Source of the DNA: Paramoeba atlantica
Lineage: Eukaryota > Discosea
Reading direction: 5' to 3'
Length of the DNA stretch: 64,000 bases
NCBI GenBank assembly: GCA_977017575.1
Contig: CDRNVI010000139.1
Location: 186,001 to 250,000, forward strand
Below, piece after piece: positions 25,628-37,200 of this stretch. The first letter of the stretch is position 1. Every line of letters starts with the position of its first letter. The notes beneath the pieces were generated by a model that did no database searches, had not been told where the DNA came from, and was given only the letters and a program-made list of their open reading frames with translations. The translations under genes were made by a program, and so were the position numbers.

Positions 25628-28040
25628 TCAAATGCCCGAGTGGATTGAACCAAAGAAAGAAAGAAACAACCTCCAAGCAGGAAGAGAGAGAGCCTCTTTG
25701 AGGAGGGGGTTGGTGAAATGGGAGACCACATTCGTTCCATTCATAGTGGGAACTGAAAGAAGACTGAGAATACAAATATCATCTATGGATGCATCAGATT
25801 GCCAATTAATATTTCTGGAGGAAAGAAAAACTTAGTAAAATAGGTCCCAATCATCTCATTTTAGAGATGAAAAATTGACTTACTGGAGGCTATTTTGCAC
25901 AATTTTTTGGCAATCGGAAAGGTTTTCAATTTGAAGAAGGATTTTTTCCAAAGAATAGAGGGGAGAAAGGGGCGCTTCCCCAATCTCTCCCTCCAAAATG
26001 GATTTCCAATTTTTTTGCAGTGAATTGGACCTGCACCGGCCATTTGAACTGCATGGTTTACAATTTCCTCCCTATTGATTATTTGAAAGTTTGTCAAAGT
26101 AAAAAAAAAAACAATCAATAAAAGAATTGAATCAAACATCAGGGATAAATTGTTCTCTATATTTCATTCCGTTGAGTGACTAAAGAGAGAAGTGTCATCA
26201 AATTGAATTTCAAAAAAAAAGAACAATCAAAGAAAAAAATCAAAACCAAGTGGGCCATTCGGAGCACACAAAAAGGTGTTGGGCAACCTTCTTTATCTGC
26301 ATTCGCAATCGAGCACTGAAGCAAAAGAGAGTTTTACAAGAGAAATGAAGAAGAATGAAAAGAAAGAAACAAAAATAAACAAAACTGTTATTCCTTGAGT
26401 TCGGATATTGAGGTGGGTCAGCTCTTGTTTGAGTGAAGATTCGCTGTTTCTTGGATTTTCTCTTCAAAAGTTAAATTGAATGAATTGTTAAATTAGAAAG
26501 AGAAGAACAGCGATTGAGAGGGGAAAGAGAACTTGGGAGCCAATTTTTGAATGGACTTAAAACGGTTCATGGCATTGAGCATTAAATCTCTTCTATCTTT
26601 TTGGTTAGTTTTGAGATTTTAAATGAACATGCGGAGGAAACAAAATGAATAAGAAAACAAAAAGCAAACGGTCCAATCATGAAGCGATCATTTAACCCAC
26701 TATAATGTTCTTTTGCTGGGAGGAAGACATGACGTTTGAGTTCTTCTGGAAAATATTCTTTTTGTCAACAATCCAAAAAAAAAAACAAGAAAGTTTTTTC
26801 AAGAGAAAAGAAAAGAAAAGAAAAAGTTACTCCAACTGAGAGGAAGGCCGATTGGAGGGGCATACCATAGTGCATCAGTTCTTGTTTTTAAAACTGGTCA
26901 TTTTTTTGATCAGAATTTGTTTGAGAAAATTGGTTTTTTTTGATTTTGGTTTTTAAATTTTCATTCTTGATTTTGGAAGAAATCGAAACTGAGGTTATAT
27001 TGGTGTCCCTGATTCTTCTCTTGTTGTCGAATTAACTAAGAGATTCTTTCAAATAAAGAAATGTCCAAAAAAAAGAGAAAAGAAGGGAGAAGAAAAGAGA
27101 AAGAGAGATAAAGATCTAAAACAAAAAGAAAAGAGAAGAAAAGAAAAAAAGACCGTAGAGCATTGGGTTGTGAGGTTGAAAAGAGCATAAATTGATTCAA
27201 CACCAGAAGTGGCAATTGGCATGATTGATTCAGGGACTAATTTTTTTCAAAATAAAACATAAAAAAAAATGAATCATTTAAAATGAATAAAGAAAATAAT
27301 TTTTTGATCCATTTTTCATCATCCTTCCTTCTCTCATCTCTCTCTTCCCTCTTTCTCTCTTCCCTCTTTCTCTCTTTCTCTCTTCTCTCTTTCATTTCAA
27401 GAAATCAATTCCGTTTACCAGGAGAGAAAGAGGAAGGATATTGAAGAGGCATATTTACAACTGCAATTCGCACATTTTGAATTGAATTTTCAGAAATAAA
27501 TAAATCAAATTCTTTTTGTAAAATTGCAATCTTTTTTTGAAGAATGAAAATTTGAAAAAAAGAAAAAGGGGAATGAGAAAAGAGAGAAAAAAAGGAAAAG
27601 AAAGAGAAGAGAAAGAGAAAGAAATTGACGATCAGGAGAATTTGAGAAGTTAAAAACAAACCTTGAAAGCTTCTTGATCGAGAAAAGAAGAGAAAAAGAG
27701 GTCCACTCTTGATGTCTGTTTGGCAAGTGTTTTCACAAGATTTCGAAAGAGAAGGTGAACTATTTTTTTTACTTAAATTGAAATTGAAAAAGAAACAGAA
27801 AAAGAAAAAGAAAAAGTCTTCTCTTTCTTCTCTTTCTTCTTTACTTTCTTTCTTTTCTTTTCTTTCTTTCTTTCGTTTTTCCAAACCGACGAATTCAAAT
27901 GAGCGAATTTCTCCAACCAAACAAATCGCAACTTTCTTTCCATTTCCAACCACCACTGTTGAATCCTCCTCTTCAAGAGAGGAGAAAAGAGAGAGAAAGA
28001 GAGAGAGAAAGAAGAGAGAGAAGAAGAAACAAATTCTCAT
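25628..28040 (-). CDS. Type II membrane glycosyltransferase-like protein (RTxD motif)
   Basis: Probable Golgi/ER glycosyltransferase, family not certain. ATG 28040 opens MRICFFFSLFFLSLFLSLFS, a signal-anchor, then GKKVAICLVGEIRSFE. Joined exons continue with LLFRNLVKTLAKQTSRVDLF, ESIMPIATSGVESIYALFNL and LIRQQEKNQGHQYNLILK, then TRTDALWYAPPIGLPL. This equals the (I/L)RTRxD metal/nucleotide-sugar motif of a widespread family of LPS/O-glycan-type transferases. Next come FPEELKRHVFLPAKEHYSGL and NDRFMIGPDLMLNAMNRF, the matching acceptor loop. The C-terminal part (GGNCKPCSSNGRC, then KNWKSILEGEIGEAPLS) is Cys-bearing and unfamiliar. The stop is at 25628. Ten or so introns; joins were checked for phase. 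The 3' end of this gene was copied twice into the neighbouring repeat. Confidence 0.72.
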
Positions 28041-28239
28041 CAAAGAGAAAAAAAACTGCAAAATGAGAGAGAAAAAATATGGGTGTGAAAAGAAGGAAAA
28101 ACGTTTTTTGTGGGTTTTAAAATTTTTTCGAGTTTTCTTCTTTTTCGTTTCTTTTTCCCAAAAACTGAGAAAAGAGAATTGAAAAGAGAATAAAAAGTGA
28201 AGAGAGAAAAGAAGAGAGAGAGAGAGAAAGAACACAAAA
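28041..28239. promoter_or_regulatory. Bidirectional promoter region, glycosyltransferase / STAND-TPR gene
   Basis: A 199-bp purine-rich (AGAGAA repeats on +) spacer between divergent ATG codons. It presumably contains both core promoters. The GAGA-like tract at 28198-28228 directly precedes the plus-strand start. Confidence 0.45.
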
Positions 28240-31200
28240 ATGTCGGGGGCTTTGTTAGGATTATCAGGAGAATTTTTAAGTTTTGGAGAGAAAAAAGATG
28301 CTTCTTTTTCTTCTGTTTCTTCTCCGATTCCAGAATCTGAAATTCGAGTTTCTGCCAATCTTTTGAATGTTTCTCAGGTTTTTTTCTTTTCTCTTTTCTC
28401 TTCTTTTTCTTTTCTTTTTCACTTTTTCACTTTTTCATTTTTCTTTTCTCTTCTCTTCTCTCCCCCACACAAAAAAACACCAGCCAACCTCGCCAACAAT
28501 CCCCCCAACATCAAACAGACACAAACAAATCCTCCAAAAACTACAACAATTGAGAAAAGAAACATCTTCTTCTTCTCTTTTTGATGGAGGAGAAAAAAAC
28601 ACCCCCATTTTAGAGGAGAATTTCTCAAAAGAAGAAGAACTTTTCTCTCTTCATCTTCGAATCCAAAACTCTTTGAATGATCTTCTTTCTTCTCTTTTGG
28701 TTTTTAAATCGGGGGTGACTCTTTCTTCCTCTTCTTCTTCTTCTTCTTCTTTCTCTCCCTCCTCTCCTCCTCTCCCTTCCTCTTCTTCTTCTTCTTTAAA
28801 TCAACAAAAAGAAATCATCCAAACTTTCACAATTGATTGTATCAACGAACCTCTTCTCCGCCTCCCTCTCTCTTTTACCCTTGTCTCCCCCCCTCTCCCT
28901 TCTTCTTCCTCTCTCTCTTCTCCCTCTTCTCCCTCTCCCTCTTCTTCTGTCCTCATCCAAGAAGATGGACCTTCTTCTCTCCTCTCTCCCTCTCCCCTCT
29001 CTCCCTCTTCTTCTTCTTCTTCTTCTCTCTCTCTTGACGTTTCTTTTGGACATGTGAAATATCGTTTTAATCCTCTTCCTTTTTGTGGATCAAATGATTT
29101 TCAGAGTTCTTTTACTGAATTGGTTATGGAGGTCCATCGGAGAATTCCTGATTCTCTTTTTAAAAAATCGGTTTTTCTTTTTCTTATTTTCATTTTATAA
29201 AAATAATAGATTTTGGATTCAATTCGAATCTTAATGTTATCTCTCAATTTAATTAAACGAAAAAACAAAACAAAAAACATCAACAACAGAGTCTTTCAGT
29301 CTCACTGAGTTCCCTCCTCCCAATCTTTGGACAACATTTAAAATCAGACATCATTGATATAAAAGAGATGTTCTTTTTGTGTGGTTCCCTCTATTTTGAG
29401 AGAGGGGGGAAGGAGATTGGAAGAGAGGATCCTCCTTTGATTCATGTGACTGGCGAGAATTTGACTGTTCTTTCTGAGGTTTGTTTGGGATTGTTTTTTG
29501 GGAGAGAGAGAGAGAGGAAGGGGGAGAGAAGGGAGGATAAGATTGGTTAAAATATTGTTTAAAATATTGTTACAAAATTGGGAAAAAAAATAGACTTTAA
29601 AAAATAAGATTCATATTATTTTTCAATTCAGTTAAATATTCCTTCTCTCTCTCCACAAGAAGAAGAAATCGATAAATACATCACGTCCAACATAAAACTC
29701 TTCCCTCCTCCACTCGAATCTCTCTCTTCTTCTTCTTCTTCTTCTTCTCCTCTCTCTCCTCCTCTCTCTCACTCCCTCTCTTTCTCTCATTGGCCCTCTC
29801 TTTCTCATTGTACAAGTTCTTTTCTTTCTTCTTGTGAAGAGGGGGGAAATGAGTTTGTTGTTCGGTTTAAGAATAAGTTGAGTGAGTTGACTCTTGCTGT
29901 TCATGCTGCTAGTTCCACAGGTTTTATTTATTTATTTTATTTATGTATGTATTTATTAAAAGGAATTATATATTTTATTCTTTTTTATTTTGAAGAAGTG
30001 TGTCGTAAGGTGTATTAATTTTTTGTGAATTTACTTTATATTCAAGAAGATGGTGATTCCTACGACTCAAGACGCCGATCTTTATCTCCAACTCCAGCAG
30101 GAAAGGTTTTTCTCTCACTTTCTTTCTCTCCTTCCTTTTTCCATTCTAAAAAAACAAAAACAAAAAAAGAATCTTCGGTCAGTGAAAAAAGTATTGTTAT
30201 CTGGAACAGAAAATTGTTGCCGAAGAGATCTTGCCATCGCTTTTGGCACTCAATTTGTTGCTTCTTTTACCAGAAGAAGAAGTAATAAAATGAAAAGAAA
30301 TTCTTCTTCTTCTTCTGGGAAGGTTCTTGGCTCTGTTTTTTCAGAGTTTCAATCTCCTTTGTCTTTTCCTTCTTCTTCTTCTTCTCTTTCACAACCCTCT
30401 TCTCCTTTTTCTTCTTCTTCTTCTTCCTCTCTTTTTGAAAATCCTCCTTTACAAATCACTCCCCATTTCTCTCCTCTCGCCCCTCTCCAAAATCTACATC
30501 CCTCTCTCTCCTTCCCTCCTCTCCCTCTCTCTTTTCCTTCTCTCCCTCTCCTCTTTTGGTTCGATGCAAGTTCGGAATTGTCTTTAATTTGTTCAATGTC
30601 CAAAATTGCAAATAAGATCCAAATTCCAAAAGAGAGTCTTTCTTCTTCTTTTTCTTCTTCTTCTCTTTCTTCTTCTTCTTCTTGTTTTGGGAGTGAGAGG
30701 ATGAGGGCTTTGTTGTTGTTGAAGTGGTTGGGTTTGTGTTTTTTTTTTAATTGTTCTTTCTCTTTTCTTCTTATAAATTTTAATTATTGAATTATTAGTT
30801 TTTTGAGTTAAAAAATGATCAAATTTATTTTTTTTTTCTTTTCTTTTCTTTTCTTTTCTTTTTCCCATTTAATTTAGGAGAGTGTCAAATGTCTTGGGTG
30901 CTTGTCTATGATAATGCTGAAGATGTTGAAATGGTATCGAAATGGCTTGTGAGGTATCCTTTCAAATTCTCTTCTCTCTCATCTCTCTTTTCTTTATTTC
31001 TTTCTATTGTCTCCATCATAATACTAAAAACTTTTTTCCTCTTTCTCTTTTCATTTTCTTTTAAAAAATCTCTCTTCTCCCTGCCTCTCTTCAACTAAAA
31101 AAAACATTCAATTTTTCAAGAAATGGGGAAGGGTGTATCATTTTGATTTCAAGTCGTTCAAGTTGGGATGGTTCCGCAAGTGTGGTAACTGTTTTGTTTT

Positions 31201-34200
31201 ATTTTTATTGTTTTGTTTTTGTTTTTGGAGTGAAAAAAAAAGAGAAAAGAAGAAAGAAGAGAGAAGAGAAGAAGGGAAAGAAAAAAAGAAGAATAGAAAA
31301 AGAGAAAAAGGAATCACTCATTTTTACTTTTTTCTCTTTCTTTTATTAGGTGAGAGTTCAGGAGAAAATTGATCACAAAATTGGAGAGAAAATGATTCGA
31401 TTTGGAGAGCTAAACGAAAAAGAAAGAGAAGAAAAGAGAGAAAGAGAAGGAGAAGAAGAGAAGGAAAGAAAAGAAGAAGAAAATGGAGTAGTTTTTGGAG
31501 ATTTATTTGATGGAGTTGAAGTGATTTATCGTCATTTGTTTCGGCTGCCAAAAGAAGTTTTTCCTTTTTCTTTTTTTTTCTTTTTAATTTCTTTCATTCT
31601 TTTTCTTGTTATTTTTCTTCTTTTTGTTATTTACTTTATGTTATGAATTCCAAAAATTTAGTTTCTATTATTTTTAAAAGATGGATGTTCATTTTTTCTC
31701 TTCTCTTTTCTTTCTCTCTCTCTCTCTTTCTTTTCAAAGGGTCGAGTATCTCTTCTGTGTCAACTTCAAGGAAACGAAAAAGGAAAATCGGATTCAAAAA
31801 ATAATACTTTAAAAGTTGTTGTACAACACATTCTTCAACTTCATATTCCTCTTCTTGTTCCGTTTTTGAATTTTTTGAGGTTTAGTTTTTTTTAATTTTA
31901 TTTATTTTTGTTAATTTTTATTTTTTCATTTTTTTTATTTATTTTTTTTTTTATTTTTTTATTTTTTCTTCTTTTTATTTTTAAATGAATTTAATTTATT
32001 CTTTATTTAAAATTTCTTTTCTTTTTCTTGAATAGCGCAATTTCTGATGGAGAAATCGAAACAATTGTTCTTGAAAAATGGTTTCATTTTGACTCAAAAA
32101 GACAGAAAAAAGAGGATTATTTCGAAGATTTATTCGAAATTCTCACTCTTCTTTATTCCTATGGTTCTTTTCTCTCTTTTTTCTCTTTTGAAAAATTGAA
32201 AATCAAATTTATCTCTTTTCTTTTCTTTTATGAAAAATAACACACAAAAAAAGGGTTTATTTTTATTATTTTTCCAAACGGAGAAGAAAAATTAACACTC
32301 AAAAACATTCAATTTGTTTCGATAATTTTGGAAAATCATATTCGAAATTTGATTCGTTCTTCTCAAGAACTTCAAATTTGGACTCAATCTCTTTCTTCTT
32401 CTTTTCATATTCTCTCTCTTTTTTGGTCTTCTCTCTCTTCTCCTTCTTCTCCTTCTCTTTCTTCTTCTTCTCTCTCTCACACATCTCTTCTTCCTTCTTT
32501 CATTTGTGTTTTCAACAAAATCGCAGCTCTTCCAAATTCTCTCTTCCAACAATCACCCTCTCTCCCTTCTTCTTCCTCTTCTCTCTCTCTCTCTTCTTCC
32601 TCTCTCTCTTCTTCCTCTCCTCTCTACCAAGAAATAACTTCTCTCATTCAAAACCTCACAAAAAATCTCTCTCTCTTCCTCGGAGTCTCTTCTTCTCTCC
32701 TCCACTCTCTCTCTCTCCCTCTCTCTTCTTCTCTCCTCCTCAAAAAATTCTTTGCATGGCACGACGATTGGATGGATCGGTCAATTCTGTCACAAAAAGG
32801 TGTCACGAAAAATATTGCGGGAATTGTACGAGATTTCGGGGGAATTTCTTTTTTTGTTTTTATGGGGAGAGTTGCTCATTTGTACTGTGTTGGTTTGGGG
32901 ATGGAAGGAGGGAAAGAGAGTGAGACTATTTTACAGTTTTATTGTACAAAGGTTTTCTTTTCATTTAATTTTTTGTTTATTATTATTGTTGATTTTTTTA
33001 TTATTGTTTTTGAGTTGAAGAATTTTATTGAGAAAAGTTTTTTTTGAATGTTGATCAAAATGTTTTATCCAATGAATTATTTTTTAAATGGAAAAAAATA
33101 GGTTTTGATCAAGAAAATGAAAAATTGTTGGGATGATATCTCATCTTATTTAGGAGAAAGGTTTTTTTTATTTTTATTTTTCTTTTTTCTTTCCTTTTCT
33201 TTTCTTTTTCTTTTTCTTTTTCTCTCTTCTTTCCTCTCTCTCTCAATCATTCTCTTTCTCTCCTTCTTCTTCTTTAGATATGAAACAGGAAGGGTACTCG
33301 AACATATTTTGAGACAAGTTGAGTGTTCTTATGCGAGGTTTTTACATTTTCATTGGGATACTGAAAAAGCACTTCAAAAAATATATAAGGTTTATTATTT
33401 ATTTATATTTATTTATTTATTATTATTTATTTATTATTCTTGATTTATTTTTTATTATTATTTTTATTTTGGAATTTATTCTTTATTTTTATTTTTTTTT
33501 TGTTTTCTTTTTCATTTTTTTTCTGAGAATCAATAACAGGCAACAGATTCAGCTCCTTCTTTTGAAGAAGAAGAAGAAAACATTGAAGAAGAGAGAGAAG
33601 AAGGAGAAGAGAAAGATATTTACGCTTTTGGTGTTTTGGCAAGTCTTTCTCTGGCTGATTTTCTTTGGGATAAAGGAAGGTATTTTTTGTCCTGTTTTAC
33701 TGTTTTATTTATTCTTATTATATTTTATTCTTTTCTTGAAATATTAAATAAAAATACAATCATTTTTTTCTTTATTTCTTTTTTGGGATCTTTCTTTTTT
33801 TTTATTTTCTTTCATTTTAGAGAATCAGACGCTCTCTACAACTATGAAAAAGCAGTAAAATCTTCTCAATCTCTTCGAAAATATCTTCAATCTTCTCTCT
33901 CTTCTTCTTCTTCATTACAATCAGGAATTGCTCTTTCGCATTTGAGAGTGGCAGATCAACGTCCAGAAGATGCCCTTTCGCTCTCTCTTTTTCAAAAGAA
34001 AAACTCTTCTTTCTCTTCTTCTCTCTCTCTTTCAGAGCATGTTTCTGCTTCAAGAACCAAAACTGGTTTTTTTCTCTTCTCTTCTCTTTTCTCTTCTTTT
34101 TTCTCCTTTCATTTTCTCTTCCTTTTTCGCCTCTGATCTTTTCTCTTCCTCTTCTCTTTTTTCTCTATCTCTTCTCCTCTCTTTCTCTCTCCTTCTTCTT

Positions 34201-37200
34201 TCTTTTCCCTTCTCTTTTCTCTCTCTCTTTTCCAGAGGATAGTCAGTGTTATTTAAGATCTGGGATCATTTATCTTCGAATGGAACGTTTTGAGGCTGCA
34301 ACAAGAAAACTTTTTAAATCCCTTGGTCTTTTTTTAAAAGAGAGAGAAGAAAGAGAGGGAAAAGAGAGAGAAGAAGGAGAGAGAGAGGGAAGAGAGAGAG
34401 AGAAGAGAGATAGTTTGTTTGTGGGGGAGAATTGTGTGAATGAGTTTTTTGGGATGAGAGATTTTTTGTTTTTTGAGAGTTTTGTGATTTCGATGTTGTG
34501 GAGATTTGTTCATGTTCCTGATCAGTTGATTGATTTTTCTAATGCTTTGAAAATGGTAATTTTTTGTTCTTTTTTTTGTATTTATTATTTATTTACAACT
34601 ATAATGAAAATAAATTATTTAATAATAAAGAAGAACAAGAAATTTCGAACAATAAGACGTGAATGGTTCCTGTGGAGAGATTGAAATAAACAATTTAATA
34701 GATACCATAAAATGAATAATAAATAATTATTTTTTTAGATGATCGATATTTTTATGGAAGATTGGAAAGTTGATGCACATATTTCTCATCGTCTCTCTTC
34801 TTTTTCTCTTTCTTTTCCCCCACAATTTTGCTCTTTTTCTCCCTCATTGACATCTTCATCAGGTTTTAGTTCTCTTTTCTCTCTCTCTCTTCTTCTTTTA
34901 AAAAAACATTTAGATGAAAAACTTGAGCAATTTGGAGAAATTTGCTTTTTTTTGGGATTTTCAAATTTGGCTGAAGGAAAAAAAACTGAAGCTTTGAGTT
35001 TTTTTTCTCGTTCTTTTTACATTTTTATCCAAATTTCGCAAGGTTTTTTTTTTTATTTTTTTTTCTTATTTTTGATTCTTTTATTTCTTATTTTATTTCT
35101 TTTTTGATTTATTCTCTATATCTCTTCTTTTTTAATTTTGTTGGTTAGATTGCTCTTCTTCTCTTTTTGGAAATTTGAGAGCAATAAAAGCACTTCGATA
35201 TGTTGGTCTCTGTTGCGAATTTCTTGGAAAAATAGATCATGCATTTCATTATTATAAAAAGTTATTTTTTGTTTTTTGTTTTTCTTTCTTCTCTTTCGTT
35301 TTGTATTCTCCTTTTTTGATTTTTCTTATTTTAAAAATTCTTTTTCATTTCTCAAAAAATGAAATCTGAATTGATTTTCCCTTCTCACCTCCTTTTCTCT
35401 TCTAGAGCTCTCTTTCTCTTAGACTCTCTCTCTCTCTCTCTCAACCTCGAAGGAGAAGAAGAGAGCCTCTCTTATTACTTAGAAGGGGGATTTCTTCTTC
35501 GCGCAGAGAGAGCTCTTCTTCTCTCTCTTCTTTGTTTTGTTTCTGTGCGAATGCATCGATATCAAGATGCGATTGCGAGTGTTGCTTTTTTAACCGATTT
35601 AATTCAGGTTTTCTCTTTTTTCTTTTGTTTTCTTTGTTGAGAGTAAAAAGAAAGAAAACTGAAAAGAAAAAAAGTGCAAAAAGAAACTTATTTTTTCTCC
35701 CACACAAGGAAAGAGAAGAAAGAGTCCGAATCCACAACTCAAAAACCCTGGACCACGAATTCGCAGAAGAAAGAGAACAAGAAATAGAACAAAAAATAGA
35801 GAGAGCAGAAAAGAAAAAGAAATCATCTCTCATTCGAAAATCATTCTCAGAAATTATTCCGACGTCCCCTCGACGTCCAATTAGACATCCGCTGGACGTT
35901 GGGGCTTTGGGGGTGGTTTATGATGTTCATGGTCATATTTTGTCTCTGAGGTTTTTCTTTTTATTATCTTATTTTGTTTTCTTTTATTTTGTTTTATTTA
36001 TTTTATTTTGAGAAGGAGAAAGAAGAGAGGAAAGGGGGAGAAGAAGGGGAAATTTTTGGTTAACAAAGGAGAAAAGAAATGAGATATTTTTGAAACAAAA
36101 AGTTTCTTCTGCCAAAAGAGTTTTTCCGTTTTTCGAAAATAATACTTCGAAATTTTAATTTGATTTGCAAAAAATAATTTGTGTCAAAAAAAATAGTACA
36201 AAATATGTGGAAGCAGAGTCCTTTTATCGAAGAGGGATGGAGATTCGGAGATCTGCAAAATTGGAAATTAATTTGGGTTCTGGATTTGAGATGTTTGCTC
36301 CTTTGAATGTATTTTTCTTTTTCTTTTAAATAATTTTGGAGATAAAAAAAGAGAAACTTTGTTAATTTGAAAAGAAACTTTAAAAATTAAAAAAAAAAAG
36401 AAAAATGATTTCTTTAAAATATATTTTAAATTACGAATTAAAAAAATCAACTCAAAAAAAACAATAGTTGGAAACATCAACAGCAAGAAAGACATCTCTT
36501 TCTCTTCTTCCTTCTTATTGTTTTATTGGGATGGCACTTAGAAAACAAGAAAAACTCAAAGGTTCTCTCTCTTTTCTCTCTTTCCCCTCTCTCTTTCTTT
36601 CTCTCTCTCTTTCTCTCTCTCCTCTCTCTTCTCTTTTTAATTCTCTTTTTAATTCTTCTCTCTTTTTCCAAAAATAGAAGCTTTTGAATATTACGAAAGA
36701 GTATTTTCCGCATCTGCAATTCAAGTCCTCTCCAAACCAGAAAAAGGAAAGAAAGAGAAAAAGAAGAAACAAAAAGGAGAGAGAGAAGAGAGAGAAGGGA
36801 AAAAGGTTGCTGAGTCGGAGAGTCATACGATTATTTTGAAAGAGAGAGAGGGGAAAGAGAGAGGGAGAGAGAGGGAGGGTCCTTCTTCTTCTTCTTCTTC
36901 TTCTTCCTCTTCCTCTTTATTGAGAGGAAGAAAAAAGACAGAGGTTTTTTATTTTTTCTTATTTTTATTTTATTTTATATTTTATTTTATTTTATATATT
37001 TCCCCCTCTTTCTCTTTCCCCTCTCTCTTTCTCTCTCTCTCTCTTCCCCCTCTCTCTCTTTTCCAGGAATCCTCATTCAACGACCTCAGCCAACTCCTCG
37101 CAGAAGGAGGAAGAGAAGAAGAAGAAGAACTCCGCAATTCCTCAAACCCCTCTCTCCCCTCTTCTTCTCTCTCTCTTTCAGAAACAGAAGAAGATCGTTT

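Larger units (their letters stand above)
21994..25690. repeat. Tandem triplication, unit about 1.25 kb
   Basis: Three head-to-tail units begin near 21994, 23255 and 24508, each opening with the same stretch (GGTGTCCC...CCGGTGTCTCC). Start codons inside them are 1261 and 1250 bp apart. Each unit holds a complete small plus-strand gene followed by sequence matching the 3' end of the glycosyltransferase gene that lies intact on the far right. The third unit runs directly into that intact gene, so it is likely the original arrangement. Confidence 0.88.

Noticed and set aside
27405-28358. Long uninterrupted minus-strand frame of about 317 codons rich in Phe/Ser/Leu
   Set aside because: It runs through introns of the glycosyltransferase gene. 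Only short segments (signal-anchor, VAICLVGEIRSFE, KIAILQKEFDLF) are exonic, and the pyrimidine-rich rest is spliced out in phase.
30349-30868. Arg/Glu/Lys-rich antisense frames opposite the STAND gene (and similar ones at 28796-29053, 32292-32762 and 36477-36826)
   Set aside because: They are antisense shadows of C/T-rich Ser/Leu coding sequence. Purine-only codons give long frames without coding meaning.
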